A stretch of 64,000 nt of DNA from Actinocorallia sp. API 0066 (GTDB lineage: Bacteria > Actinomycetota > Actinomycetes > Streptosporangiales > Streptosporangiaceae), in NCBI RefSeq assembly GCF_020991275.1, contig NZ_JAJLQY010000003.1:615205-679204 (forward strand), given 5' to 3'. A program made the position numbers and the translations under genes. Below the pieces are notes generated by a model. It had not been told where the DNA came from, did not search any database, and worked only from the letters and a program-made list of their open reading frames with translations. The first letter of the stretch is position 1. Every line of letters begins with the position of its first letter. This document shows, one piece after another, positions 16,668 to 25,270 of the stretch.

Positions 16668-16679
16668 ATCAGTGCTGAT
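16668..16679. promoter_or_regulatory. TetR-type operator before the TetR gene
   Basis: ATCAG-TG-CTGAT inverted repeat 20 bases before the TetR start. The same half-sites are repeated in 22960-23048 in front of the catabolic operon, suggesting one regulator controls both. Confidence 0.6.
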
Positions 16680-16699
16680 GGGTTCGATAGGTTCGGGGG

Positions 16700-17335
16700 G
16701 TGGACGCTGGGCGGGATACGACGGTCAACCGGGGCGAGCGGCGCAAGGCGCGCACGCGGGCGGCGCTGGTGGCCGCCGCGCAGGGCGTCCTCGCGGCGCG
16801 GCGGCAGGGCGAGGTGAGCATCCAGCAGATCACCGACGCGGCGGATGTCGGGTTCGGCACGTTCTACAACCATTTCACCAGCAAGCAGGAGCTGTTCGAG
16901 GCCGCCATCGCGGCGACGCTGGAGGAGCACGGAAGGCTCGTGGCCGAGGCGACCCGGGGCCTCGACGACCCGGCCGAGGTGTTCGCGGCGGGCATCAGGC
17001 TCACCGGGCGCCTCCGCGAGACGCACCCGCAGATCGCCAGGATCGTGCTGAACACGGGGCTCCGCTACCTCGACACCGCGTCCGGCCTGGGCGCGTACGC
17101 GCTGCGCGACCTGCGGGCCGCCGCCGACGCGGGACGGCTGGAGATCGACGACCCGCACGTGGCCGTCGCGTGCGCGGGCGGCTCCCTGCTCGGTCTGCTC
17201 CACTACCTGGAGGCGCGGCCCGAGGTGGACGCCGCCCGCGCCACCGACGACCTGGCCGCGCAGTTGCTGCGCATGTTCGGCCTGCCCCGCACCGAGGCCC
17301 GCCGGATCGCCTCCCTGCCGCTCCCCGCGCCCTGA
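16700..17335 (+). CDS. TetR-family regulator, probable controller of the aromatic operon
   Basis: A 211-residue repressor. The N-terminal HTH (RTRAALVAAAQGVLAARRQGEVSIQQITDAADVGFGTFYNHF) is clear and the ligand-binding part is all-helical. It converges on the end of the leftward operon 17345-22932 with only a 9-base gap. The operator in front of it resembles the much stronger array before that operon, so autoregulation together with operon control by a pathway intermediate is likely. The GTG start follows a GGGGGG stretch. Confidence 0.88.
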   Translation: MDAGRDTTVNRGERRKARTRAALVAAAQGVLAARRQGEVSIQQITDAADVGFGTFYNHFTSKQELFEAAIAATLEEHGRLVAEATRGLDDPAEVFAAGIRLTGRLRETHPQIARIVLNTGLRYLDTASGLGAYALRDLRAAADAGRLEIDDPHVAVACAGGSLLGLLHYLEARPEVDAARATDDLAAQLLRMFGLPRTEARRIASLPLPAP

Positions 17336-17344
17336 CGGCGGCCG

Positions 17345-18964
17345 TCAGGACGGCAGCGCCCGCCAGGCCGCGTCGGCGAGGACCGCGCGGTCGGGGCGGA
17401 CCAGCACCGTCGTCGCGCGCCCGCGCCGCAGCCAGCCCGCCAGGGCTCCCCCGTCGGAGGCGGTGACGGCGCCGTCGGGCAGGTGCAGGACGACGCGGTC
17501 GGGACCGGCGTGCACGACGACGGCGTCGAAGCGGGCCGCGAGCGCGGTCACCTCCGGCGTCGGGGCGGCGCGCGTCACCACCGCCCAGCCGGGCCCCAGC
17601 GGCTCGTCAAGGAGCGCGGAGCCGTTTCCCCAGGCCACCCTCGGCTGGGGCAGCGGCGTGCCCGAGAGGCGGTCTCGGCGGCGTCCGGCGGCGAGCGGGC
17701 CGCGCGGCAGGCGCGGGGCGACGCCGCGCAGCATCAGCGCGGCGAACCCGGGCAGCCGGGCGAGCGCGCCGAACAGCCCGCGCCGCAGCACCGCTGCGGC
17801 GTCCTGGCCGCCCGTCATCACCCACCCGGTGGTGACGGCGAGCCGGATCATCCGGGTCGCCTGCGGCCGCCGCTCCGCCTCGTAGGTGGCGAGGAGCCTG
17901 TCGTACGCCACCGGGTCGGGATGGCCCTTCGCGCCGGTGCCGGTGCCCGCCGCGTCGAAGGGCGCGGGGAGGGCGCCCGCCGAGGCGGCGAGTTTCCAGG
18001 CGAGGTTCGCCGCGTCGCGCAGTCCCGCGCCCATGCCCTGGCCGATGAACGGGGGCGTGAGGTGGGCTGCGTCGCCCAGGAGGAACAGCCTTCCGGCGCG
18101 CCACCTGTCGGCGACGCGCGCCTTGAACGTGTAGGAGGCGCTACGGATGACGGTCACCTCCGCCATGGGCACGTCACGCAGCCACGGCGCGAGGAGACGG
18201 GCGAGGGCGGCGTCGGAGGTGAGCGCCTCAGGGGTCTCGTCCGGGAGCATGCGGAACTCCCACCGGTACCTGTCGTCGCCCACGCGCAGGAACGTGGCGG
18301 CGCGGGCCGGGTCGCACACCTGGTCCACGCCGTCCCAGAGGTCGAGGCGGCGGGCGCAGCGGACGTCCACGACGAGCCAGCGCTCGGTGAACCGCAGGTC
18401 CCGCATCCGGGCGCCGACGGCGGTGCGCACGAGGCTGCCCGCGCCGTCACAGCCGAGCACCACGGGCGCGGTGACGGTCCGGACGTCGCCCGTCTTCAGG
18501 CAGCGGACCCGGACGGAGGCAGGCCGCAGCGCGTCCCCCGGCGCGACGTGCTCGACCTCGACCCCCGTGCGCAGTGTGACGCGCGGCCGGTGCGCGAGCC
18601 CGGCGCGCAGCAGCCCTTCCAGGTCGGGCTGGTCGAACAGGTTCGCCTGCGGCCAGCCGTGGACGCCGGAGGCGCTGTCGCGGCGGAACTCGGCGATGGT
18701 CCGCAGCCGCCCGTCCACGAGGCGCATGCCCTGCGCGGGACGGCTTACGCGGGCGAACCCCTCGGCGGCCCCGACGCGTTGGAGGAGGCGGAACACCTCG
18801 TCGTCCAGGTGGACGGCGCGGGGCAGCGGATAGACGTCCTCGTGCCTTTCCAGGACCAGGCTGTCCACCCCGTACAGGTCGAGCAGGGACGCGCAGGTGA
18901 GCCCGGTGGGCCCGGCCCCCACAACGAGGACCGGGACCTCCTCGGGCAGGTCGGACAGCGTCAT
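17345..18964 (-). CDS. FAD-dependent aromatic hydroxylase (MhpA-like)
   Basis: A 539-residue class A flavin monooxygenase that would hydroxylate a phenolic substrate using NAD(P)H and O2. The N-terminus has the FAD site VLVVGAGPTGLTCASLLDLYG, the middle has LGCDGAGSLVR (DG motif) and then LFLLGDAAHLTPPFIGQGMGAGLRDA, the GD box typical of MhpA-like enzymes; a thioredoxin-like C-terminal domain follows. Its ATG overlaps the ligase stop (ATGA), so it is the last gene of a four-gene operon. A ring-opening dioxygenase and FAH hydrolase upstream fit. The substrate cannot be read from sequence. Confidence 0.9.
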   Translation of the reverse strand: MTLSDLPEEVPVLVVGAGPTGLTCASLLDLYGVDSLVLERHEDVYPLPRAVHLDDEVFRLLQRVGAAEGFARVSRPAQGMRLVDGRLRTIAEFRRDSASGVHGWPQANLFDQPDLEGLLRAGLAHRPRVTLRTGVEVEHVAPGDALRPASVRVRCLKTGDVRTVTAPVVLGCDGAGSLVRTAVGARMRDLRFTERWLVVDVRCARRLDLWDGVDQVCDPARAATFLRVGDDRYRWEFRMLPDETPEALTSDAALARLLAPWLRDVPMAEVTVIRSASYTFKARVADRWRAGRLFLLGDAAHLTPPFIGQGMGAGLRDAANLAWKLAASAGALPAPFDAAGTGTGAKGHPDPVAYDRLLATYEAERRPQATRMIRLAVTTGWVMTGGQDAAAVLRRGLFGALARLPGFAALMLRGVAPRLPRGPLAAGRRRDRLSGTPLPQPRVAWGNGSALLDEPLGPGWAVVTRAAPTPEVTALAARFDAVVVHAGPDRVVLHLPDGAVTASDGGALAGWLRRGRATTVLVRPDRAVLADAAWRALPS

Positions 18965-20838
18965 GGGGCGATCTCGTGGGTGAACGCGTAGCGGTCGAGC
19001 TCGGACGCCAACGCGGAGGCGTCCCCTTGCAGGGCGATGACCGCGTGCGGCCGCCCGTCCTTGAGGTCCACCTCGACGGACGCGCTCAGCCCCGCCCTGT
19101 CGAGTTCGGCCAGCACGACCCGGCGTACGGCGTCCTGCACGAGCGCGGGCTTGTAGACCTTGCCTATGAGCGTCGTGGGCAGCCGGTCCACGAAGTGCAC
19201 GGAACGCGGCGCGGCGGCGGGCTCGGGGGCGTGCTCGCGCCCCCACCCGCGCAGGTCCTCCTCCGTCGCGCGCGCTCCTTGCGCGACCACCAGGTAGGCG
19301 ACGGGCACCTCGCCCGCGTGCGCGTCGGGCGCCCCCACGACGGCGGCCGCGACGACCTCCGGATGGGCCATCAGCGACTCCTCGACGAGAATGGGGTCGA
19401 TGTTGTGGCCGCCCCGGATGATGAGGTCCTTGGCACGTCCGGTGAGGTACACGTAGCCGTCGGCGTCCACCCTGCCGAGGTCGCCGGTGAGCAGCCATCC
19501 GTCGAAGATCTTGCCGGACGGGTCGGGCGCGGGCCGTCCGTCGGGGCCGGGCCGCAGGTAGCCGGGGAACACGCTCGGCCCCTTGATCGCGAGTACCCCC
19601 TGGACGTCGGGCGGGCAGTCGCCTATCGGGCGCTCCTCCGCGTCCACGGTGACCGCCTTGACGTCCTGGTAGGGCAGCCGCAGCCCTACCGAGCCCGCGC
19701 GGGGCGCGAACGCGGGGGTGGCCGCCGTCGCGCAGGTCGCCTCGGTGAGCCCGTACCCTTCGAGCAGCGCGACCTTGGCGTTGGCCTCGAACGACTCCCT
19801 GACCTTGCCGGGCAGCGGCGCCGCCCCGACGGCGCCCGCGCGCAGGCACGACAGGTCGAGGCCGTCGGGCACGGGCGGCAGCCCCGCGTAGACGGTGGGG
19901 ACGCCGGAGAAGCTCGACACCCGGAAGTGCGCGATGACGTGCCAGAACTCGGCGATGAGTGCCTTGTCGCGGTAGCCGAGCGGCCCCAGCGAGACGACGG
20001 GCACGCCGTGCATGAACGGGCCCAGCCCCGTGACGTGCACGGCGTTGACGTGGAAGAGCGGCAGCCCTGACATGCCGACGGAGCCGTCCAGGTAGGCGCC
20101 CGAACAGCCGAGCGCCCACGCCATGTACACCTCCATCGCGTGGGTGTGCGGCGCCACCTTCGGCACGCCCGTCGTGCCGCCGGTGTGGAAGTAGGCGGCG
20201 AGGTCGTCCGGCGCGGGGCGGCGGTCGGTGAGGAGGCGGTCTCCGGGCTGGTCGGAGGTCAGCGCGTCGAAGTCGACGGCGTCGCTGTCCTCCGGGCCGG
20301 GCGGGGAGCCGACCGCCACGAGCGCGCGCAGGCGCGGCAGCCGCGCGGCGATCCGCCGCGCCTTCGCCCACTGCTCGGGAGACAGGCCGGGGCCCGGCGC
20401 CAGGAGCAGTTCCGCCCCGGTGAGCGTAAGGATCTGCACCAGGTGGTCCTCGGCGAGCACCGGGTTCACGGGGTTGACGATCCCGACGGCCTGGGCGCCG
20501 AGCAGCGCCGCGTAGGTGGCGCCGAGGTTCGGCAGCATCAGCGCGACGACGCCGCCCTCGGCGAGCCCGAGCGCGAGGAACGCGTTCGCCGCCTTGTGGA
20601 CGCGTTCCAGGAGCGTCCCGTACGTCCACGACGGTGCGTCCCGCCACGGGACGCCGCCTTCGCCGAGCAGATACAGGGCCGTCCTGTCGGGGTGGGCGCC
20701 TGCGGTCCGCTCCAGCAGCGCGTAGGTGCTCGCCGGAAGCGGGCGTTCGTGCAAGGGGACGGCTTCGATCGCGGGCAGGTCCTCGGGGAGCAGGACCAGG
20801 GGACGGTCGCCCAGGGTGTGCGACGGGGTGGGGGCCAT
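18961..20838 (-). CDS. Acyl-CoA synthetase (AMP-binding)
   Basis: Activates a carboxylic acid to its CoA thioester through an acyl-AMP. In 625 residues the ANL motifs are all present: the P-loop YFHTGGTTGVPK, EGYGLTEA, GWLLTGDLG, RAKDLIIRGGHNIDP and the C-terminal Lys in LIGKVYKP. It is closer in layout to FadD-type and aryl/acyl-CoA ligases than to acetyl-CoA synthetase. Within the operon it probably activates an aromatic side chain or a ring-cleavage product. ATG follows GAGGAG. Confidence 0.9.
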   Translation of the reverse strand: MAPTPSHTLGDRPLVLLPEDLPAIEAVPLHERPLPASTYALLERTAGAHPDRTALYLLGEGGVPWRDAPSWTYGTLLERVHKAANAFLALGLAEGGVVALMLPNLGATYAALLGAQAVGIVNPVNPVLAEDHLVQILTLTGAELLLAPGPGLSPEQWAKARRIAARLPRLRALVAVGSPPGPEDSDAVDFDALTSDQPGDRLLTDRRPAPDDLAAYFHTGGTTGVPKVAPHTHAMEVYMAWALGCSGAYLDGSVGMSGLPLFHVNAVHVTGLGPFMHGVPVVSLGPLGYRDKALIAEFWHVIAHFRVSSFSGVPTVYAGLPPVPDGLDLSCLRAGAVGAAPLPGKVRESFEANAKVALLEGYGLTEATCATAATPAFAPRAGSVGLRLPYQDVKAVTVDAEERPIGDCPPDVQGVLAIKGPSVFPGYLRPGPDGRPAPDPSGKIFDGWLLTGDLGRVDADGYVYLTGRAKDLIIRGGHNIDPILVEESLMAHPEVVAAAVVGAPDAHAGEVPVAYLVVAQGARATEEDLRGWGREHAPEPAAAPRSVHFVDRLPTTLIGKVYKPALVQDAVRRVVLAELDRAGLSASVEVDLKDGRPHAVIALQGDASALASELDRYAFTHEIAP

Positions 20839-20856
20839 CGGGGGTCTCCTCAGGGG

Positions 20857-21969
20857 TCAGGCACTCATGGCCTTGGCCAGCGCGAGCAGGCGGGGGATGT
20901 CGATCTCGGTGTCGCCGCGCAGCGCCGCCACGGCGTCGCGCAGCAGGGCGGGGGAAGGACGGCTGCCGAGGAAGTCGGCGGTGGCGGGCGGACCCCACTG
21001 GGCCAGCCCGGACGACGACATGGCGGCCCACCCCGGCTCGACGGACGCGTCGAACAGGTCGCCGTCGGTGAAGTGCTCAAGGAGGAGCCGATCCGGGTCG
21101 CGCCAGTAGTCGAAGATCTGGCTTCCCTGGATGTGCCTACCTATGCCCCAGGACCGCCGGTAGCCGCGTTCCTTCAGGTACTCCCCTCCGGCGGCGAGCG
21201 CGTCGAGGTCGGCGACCTGGTAGGCGGAGTGCACGTAGCCGAGGTGGGGGCCGAGGTGCAGGGCCAGGGTGTGGTGGTCGGCCGGCTCCGCTCCCCTGTC
21301 GCAGCGGAGGAACGCCATCGTGGGGCCGCGCTCGCGCTGGCCGTCCAGGTGGAGGAAGTCGCTGACGATCAGGCCGAGGTGCTCCAGGAACCAGTCGAGG
21401 TCGCGCCGGAACACGCGGGTCGAGAGCACGACGTGGCCGAGCCGCTCGACCGTCGCGGGCGCGCGCGGCGGGCGCTGCCCCGCGTTGGTCCTGGTGACGA
21501 GCCCGCCGGTGTTGAGGCCGAGCGGCGGCTGGAGCTCCAGGCCGCCGTAAGCGGGCGCGCCGTGGACGACGCCCACCTCCAGCCCGGAAGGGGTGCGTGC
21601 CGTGACGCGGCGGCCTCCTCCGTCGACGTCCTGCACAACGCCGCCTGTGGCGCGCGCGAGGCGGTCGAGGTCGGCGGAGGCGGCGGCCTGGAAGACGGGC
21701 CCCGCGAAGCCCGGGCGGGGCCCTCCGCGGACGCGTAGGCAGTCCGTGCCGGGCAGCGCGCCGCGCAGCCGCAGTTCGTCCGGTGTGCGGACGGTGACGG
21801 CGAACCCGAAGTCCCGGGCGAACCGCTCGGCCCGGTCGAGATCGGGCTTGACGAACTCCAGCCAGGCGAGGTCGACGACCTTGATGACCGGGTCGGCGGC
21901 CCGGCCGGGGTGCTCGCCGCGCAGGGCGCCCCGCTCGCTGTGCGAATCCTGGTGCGGATCGGTGCGCAT
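20857..21969 (-). CDS. VOC-family extradiol ring-cleavage dioxygenase
   Basis: A 370-residue vicinal-oxygen-chelate protein with two modules. The metal triad of type I extradiol dioxygenases is visible in the second module: His in ERLGHVVLST, His in DHHTLALH and Glu in RLLLEHFTDGD. It would cleave a catechol next to its hydroxyls with Fe(II) and O2. The first module (about 28-140) is degenerate and structural, as usual. ATG follows GGAGGAGG. It lies between the FAH-family gene and the CoA ligase, a typical aromatic degradation order. Confidence 0.87.
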   Translation of the reverse strand: MRTDPHQDSHSERGALRGEHPGRAADPVIKVVDLAWLEFVKPDLDRAERFARDFGFAVTVRTPDELRLRGALPGTDCLRVRGGPRPGFAGPVFQAAASADLDRLARATGGVVQDVDGGGRRVTARTPSGLEVGVVHGAPAYGGLELQPPLGLNTGGLVTRTNAGQRPPRAPATVERLGHVVLSTRVFRRDLDWFLEHLGLIVSDFLHLDGQRERGPTMAFLRCDRGAEPADHHTLALHLGPHLGYVHSAYQVADLDALAAGGEYLKERGYRRSWGIGRHIQGSQIFDYWRDPDRLLLEHFTDGDLFDASVEPGWAAMSSSGLAQWGPPATADFLGSRPSPALLRDAVAALRGDTEIDIPRLLALAKAMSA

Positions 21970-21987
21970 GACGTCCTCCTCCTCGCG

Positions 21988-22932
21988 TCAGCCGACGGGT
22001 GTGCGTTGCTCGCCGAGGTCGAGCCGCCCGTCGGGGGTGCGGATGCGGGCGGTGACCACGTCGCCGTCCCTGAGATACGCGGGGTTGGCCTCCTGGCGTT
22101 TGAAGAACGTCCGCCACTTGACGTGCGCGGGCAGCAGCGCGCCGACCTTCTCCGCCAGCGCGCCGGGCGAGCGCAGCGCCGTCCCGCCGGGGGTGCCGGT
22201 GAGCAGCACGTCGCCCGGCGCGAGCTCCTGGAAGCGCGTCAGCAGGCCCAGGGCGCGCGCGGGCGGCACGATCATGTCAGTGGCCGGCATGTCCTGTCTG
22301 ATCTTCCCGTTGACGGCCAGGGTGAGCCGCAGATCGCCGATTCCGGCCAGTTCCGCCGCGTCGGCGAGCAGCAGCCGGGGGCCGAGCGGCGTGAACGTCG
22401 GGTAGGACTTGCTCTCGTAGAACTGGGTCTTCGGCAGTTGGAGGTCCCGCGCGCTAACGTCGTTGGCGATGACGAGCCCCGCGACGACGTCGGCGAGGTC
22501 CGCCTCGGTGATCCGGCTACCGACCGGCAGCGGCGTCCCGATGACAAGGCCGAGTTCCACCTCGTAGTCCAGCAGGCGGACGCCCTCCGGCCTGCGGATC
22601 TCCCCGTACGGCCCGGTGACCGACCCCGAGGACTTGCGGAAGAACGCGGGCGGCAGCGTGTCCGGATCCAGCCCGGAGTCCTTGGCGTGCGACCTGTAGT
22701 TGACCATCTGGGCGACCACCCTGCACGGCGCCGTCACGGGCGAAAGCAGGGCGACATCCTCACGCGGCACCAGCGCGGCCCCGCCTTCGCTCGCCGCCTT
22801 GACGGCCGCTTCCACGGCGCTCCGATCGGCCAACAGGTCGGCCGTGGTGGCCGCGGAGGTCTCCACGGCCGCGAGGCCCCCGGGCGTCTCCACCCACCAA
22901 CCCTCACGACTTCTGACGACGGCGACAGCCAT
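21988..22932 (-). CDS. Fumarylacetoacetate hydrolase-family protein
   Basis: A 314-residue FAH-fold enzyme, which hydrolyses C-C bonds of ring-cleavage products or hydrates/decarboxylates them. Visible are LDYEVELGLVIG with the metal-binding Glu residues, VAGLVIANDVSARDLQ, the SYPTFTPLGP stretch and GDVLLTGTPGGTA. The ATG at 22932 has GGGAGG 8 bases upstream; an in-frame ATG 10 codons earlier lacks one. It is the first gene of the operon and lies directly downstream of the ATCAG operator array. Confidence 0.9.
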   Translation of the reverse strand: MAVAVVRSREGWWVETPGGLAAVETSAATTADLLADRSAVEAAVKAASEGGAALVPREDVALLSPVTAPCRVVAQMVNYRSHAKDSGLDPDTLPPAFFRKSSGSVTGPYGEIRRPEGVRLLDYEVELGLVIGTPLPVGSRITEADLADVVAGLVIANDVSARDLQLPKTQFYESKSYPTFTPLGPRLLLADAAELAGIGDLRLTLAVNGKIRQDMPATDMIVPPARALGLLTRFQELAPGDVLLTGTPGGTALRSPGALAEKVGALLPAHVKWRTFFKRQEANPAYLRDGDVVTARIRTPDGRLDLGEQRTPVG

Positions 22933-22959
22933 CCGCGTCCACCTCCCGAGACGAGACCA

Positions 22960-23048
22960 CAACTGATGACAGCATCAACTTTGATACCAGCCTGCGTCAA
23001 TGCTCATCAGAACTGATGCTTTCATCAGTTCTGATGATTCATCAGTTG
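22960..23048. promoter_or_regulatory. Operator array of ATCAG/CTGAT half-sites before the aromatic operon
   Basis: A perfect 14-bp inverted repeat (23005-23018 and 23023-23036, 4-base spacer) is flanked by CAACTGATG at 22960-22968 and its reverse complement at 23040-23048. Each arm itself contains ATCAGAACTGAT, close to the site before the TetR gene at 16668. Several dimers of that regulator could bind here and block the leftward promoter. Confidence 0.8.
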
Positions 23049-23122
23049 CCGGGGAGACAGGGGAAAGCCGACGCCCGTCGCCTGCGGTGCAGGGACGGGC
23101 GTCGAGGGGGGTGGGAGGGATG

Positions 23123-24382
23123 TCAGCGGTGAAGCGGGTCGATCCGGCGGCCGTCACGGGCGAAGAAGAGCGCGCGGTCGAGATCGACGGCGAGGTGCAC
23201 GGTCGAGCCGCCGCTCATGCTCCGGGCGGGGCCCGCGCGGAACAGCAGGTCGGTGCGGCGGCGGTGGCCGACGTGCCGGGGCTCGGCGACCGGCTCGGGC
23301 CTGCGGCGGCCCAGGAGGGCGCCGAGGAAGCCCCCGGACGCGCGGCCGTCCTCGGCGCGCGGACGCGGCCGGGCGCCGATCTCGTCCGGGTCGACGCCGG
23401 GGATGTTGACCTCGGCGAACGCCATCCACTCGTGCCCGTGGAACTCCGCGGCGCGCAGCCGCGCGCTGAGCACCGGCCCGCCGGTCGGCTCCGTGACGGG
23501 CGTGAGCGTGTCCGGGCGCAGCCCCACGATGACCGGCTCGCCGTGGTGCGGGACGAACGAGGCGGCGCGCGGGTCGCGCCACGGCAGGGTGAGGCGCTGC
23601 TCGCCGAGCCCGATGACGATGCCCTCGTCGCGGACGGCCCACGCCGTCCCGGCCAGCAGGTTGAGCTGCGGGCTCGACAGGAACGCGGCGACGAACACCG
23701 TCGCCGGGTCGTCGTAGAGCTGCTGCGGGGTGCCGACGTCCTGGAGGACGCCGTCACGCATCACGCCGATCCGGTCGGCGAGGGTGAGCGCCTCGATCTG
23801 GTCGTGCGTGACGTACACGGTGGTCGCGCCGAGCGAGCGGACCATGCCGCCGATCTCCATCCGCAGCTCAGTGCGCAGGCCCGCGTCGAGGCTGGACAGC
23901 GGCTCGTCCATGAGGAAGACGCTGGGCTCGCGGACCATCGCCCTGCCCATCGCGACGCGCTGCCGCTGGCCGCCGGAGAGCGTCGCGGGCTTGCGGCCGA
24001 GCATCTCGTCCAGGCCGAGCGCGCGGGCCATCTCGGTGACCTTCTCGGACGTCTCGTCGGGGGCCTCGCCGGCGAGCTTGAGCGGGAAGCCGATGTTGTC
24101 GCGGACGCTGAGGTGCGGGTAGAGCGCGCCGCTCTGGAAGATCATCGCGACGTCGCGGTCGCGGGGTTCGAGGTCGTTGGCGTGCACGCCGTCCAGCCAC
24201 AGGTCGCCGGTGGTGATCTCCTCGAGGCCGGCGATCATCCGCAGCACCGTGGACTTGCCGCAGCCCGACGGACCGAGCAGGACAAAAAGCTCGCCGTCCC
24301 GGATCCGCAGCCGCAGGTCGTCGACGACCCGCTCCCCGACCGCGTAGGACTTGCTCACCCCGTCGAGCACGATCTCGGCCAT
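23123..24382 (-). CDS. ABC sugar transporter ATPase (MsiK/UgpC/MalK type)
   Basis: Powers sugar import permeases. In 419 residues: Walker A GPSGCGKST, Q-loop IFQSGALYPHL, signature LSGGQRQR, Walker B VFLMDEPLSSLDA, H-loop VTHDQ, then an OB-fold regulatory domain from about 235. A Pro/Arg-rich insert at about 340-370 makes it longer than the usual 370-380. It is alone on its strand, not in a permease operon, as for the shared ATPase MsiK of Streptomyces. The sugar permease genes at 29648-31518 lack an ATPase and are likely clients. The 24383-24640 gap holds its promoter and nothing else I see. Confidence 0.9.
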   Translation of the reverse strand: MAEIVLDGVSKSYAVGERVVDDLRLRIRDGELFVLLGPSGCGKSTVLRMIAGLEEITTGDLWLDGVHANDLEPRDRDVAMIFQSGALYPHLSVRDNIGFPLKLAGEAPDETSEKVTEMARALGLDEMLGRKPATLSGGQRQRVAMGRAMVREPSVFLMDEPLSSLDAGLRTELRMEIGGMVRSLGATTVYVTHDQIEALTLADRIGVMRDGVLQDVGTPQQLYDDPATVFVAAFLSSPQLNLLAGTAWAVRDEGIVIGLGEQRLTLPWRDPRAASFVPHHGEPVIVGLRPDTLTPVTEPTGGPVLSARLRAAEFHGHEWMAFAEVNIPGVDPDEIGARPRPRAEDGRASGGFLGALLGRRRPEPVAEPRHVGHRRRTDLLFRAGPARSMSGGSTVHLAVDLDRALFFARDGRRIDPLHR

Positions 24383-24640
24383 ACCGCTTCCGCCTTACCC
24401 GCGAACCGCCTGTTAGCTGCATCACAACCTAGGGCGCGCCCCGACAAAAGGGAAGATCGTCCACCTCTCAGGCTCCGAAGGACCGCTCCAAACCACACTT
24501 TCCGCCCCCAAACGCCGCCTGACGCGCTCCGGTCCCGCGTCATGCCGCCAGTCGGGGGCTGGGAGCGGCATGGGACACCGGTCTAGACTCGGTGCCCGTT
24601 TTCCGATCTTCACTGGCGGAGTGCCGGGAATGTGGTGCTG

Positions 24641-25270
24641 ATGACGGAACCGGACGGACCCCGGGCCGCCGTGGCGGGCGCGGCGCGGCGGCTCGCCGCG
24701 GGCGGGCTGCTGGTCGGGACGGCGGGCAACGTGAGCGCGCGCGTCGGCGACGCGGTGTGGGCGACGGCGAGCGGCGTGGTGCTCGCGGAGTGCGGCGCGG
24801 ACGACGTGGTGCGCGTCGGCGACGGCACCGGGACGCCCACCTCCGAGATCGACCTCCACCTCGGCGTCTACGCCGACACCGGGGCGGGCGCGGTGGTGCA
24901 CACCCACGCGCCCTGGTCCACCGCGGTCGCCTGTGTGCTCCCGGAGCTGCCCGTCCTGCACTACCAGCAGCTCCTGCTGGGCGGCGCGATACGTGTCGCG
25001 CCTTACGCGACGTTCGGGACGCCCGCCCTCGCCCGGCACGTACGCGAGGCGCTCGCGGGGCGTCAGGCTGCGCTGATGGCCAACCACGGGTCCGTCGCGA
25101 TCGGAGCGACGCTCGACAAGGCGGTGGAGAACGCGTTCCTCCTGGAGTGGCTCGCCGCCCTGCACGCCCGCGCCAGCGCGCTGGGCGCCCCCCGCTTCCT
25201 CACCGAGGAGGAGCAGACCGACGTGATCACGCAGGCGCTGACGCGCGGATACGGAGAGAAGCAGCCATGA
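24641..25270 (+). CDS. Class II aldolase/adducin-family protein
   Basis: A zinc-dependent sugar-phosphate aldolase or epimerase-like enzyme of about 209 residues. Marks are GGLLVGTAGNVSARV, the TSEIDLHLGVY segment with the catalytic Glu, the zinc His pair in VVHTHAPW and NHGSVAIG. These fit fuculose-1-phosphate aldolase relatives. GTG codons at 24632 and 24635 are possible starts; I used the ATG. Its stop overlaps the next gene's start (ATGA), so aldolase and sugar kinase act together, probably phosphorylating and then cleaving a ketose or handling a phosphorylated sugar acid. Confidence 0.87.
   Translation: MTEPDGPRAAVAGAARRLAAGGLLVGTAGNVSARVGDAVWATASGVVLAECGADDVVRVGDGTGTPTSEIDLHLGVYADTGAGAVVHTHAPWSTAVACVLPELPVLHYQQLLLGGAIRVAPYATFGTPALARHVREALAGRQAALMANHGSVAIGATLDKAVENAFLLEWLAALHARASALGAPRFLTEEEQTDVITQALTRGYGEKQP

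Noticed and set aside
17345..21031. 1228-codon frame that would fuse the hydroxylase to a large upstream protein
   Set aside because: Only the part from 18964 has coding character; the upstream part is the shifted frame of the CoA ligase gene, which has its own start, stop and full motifs.
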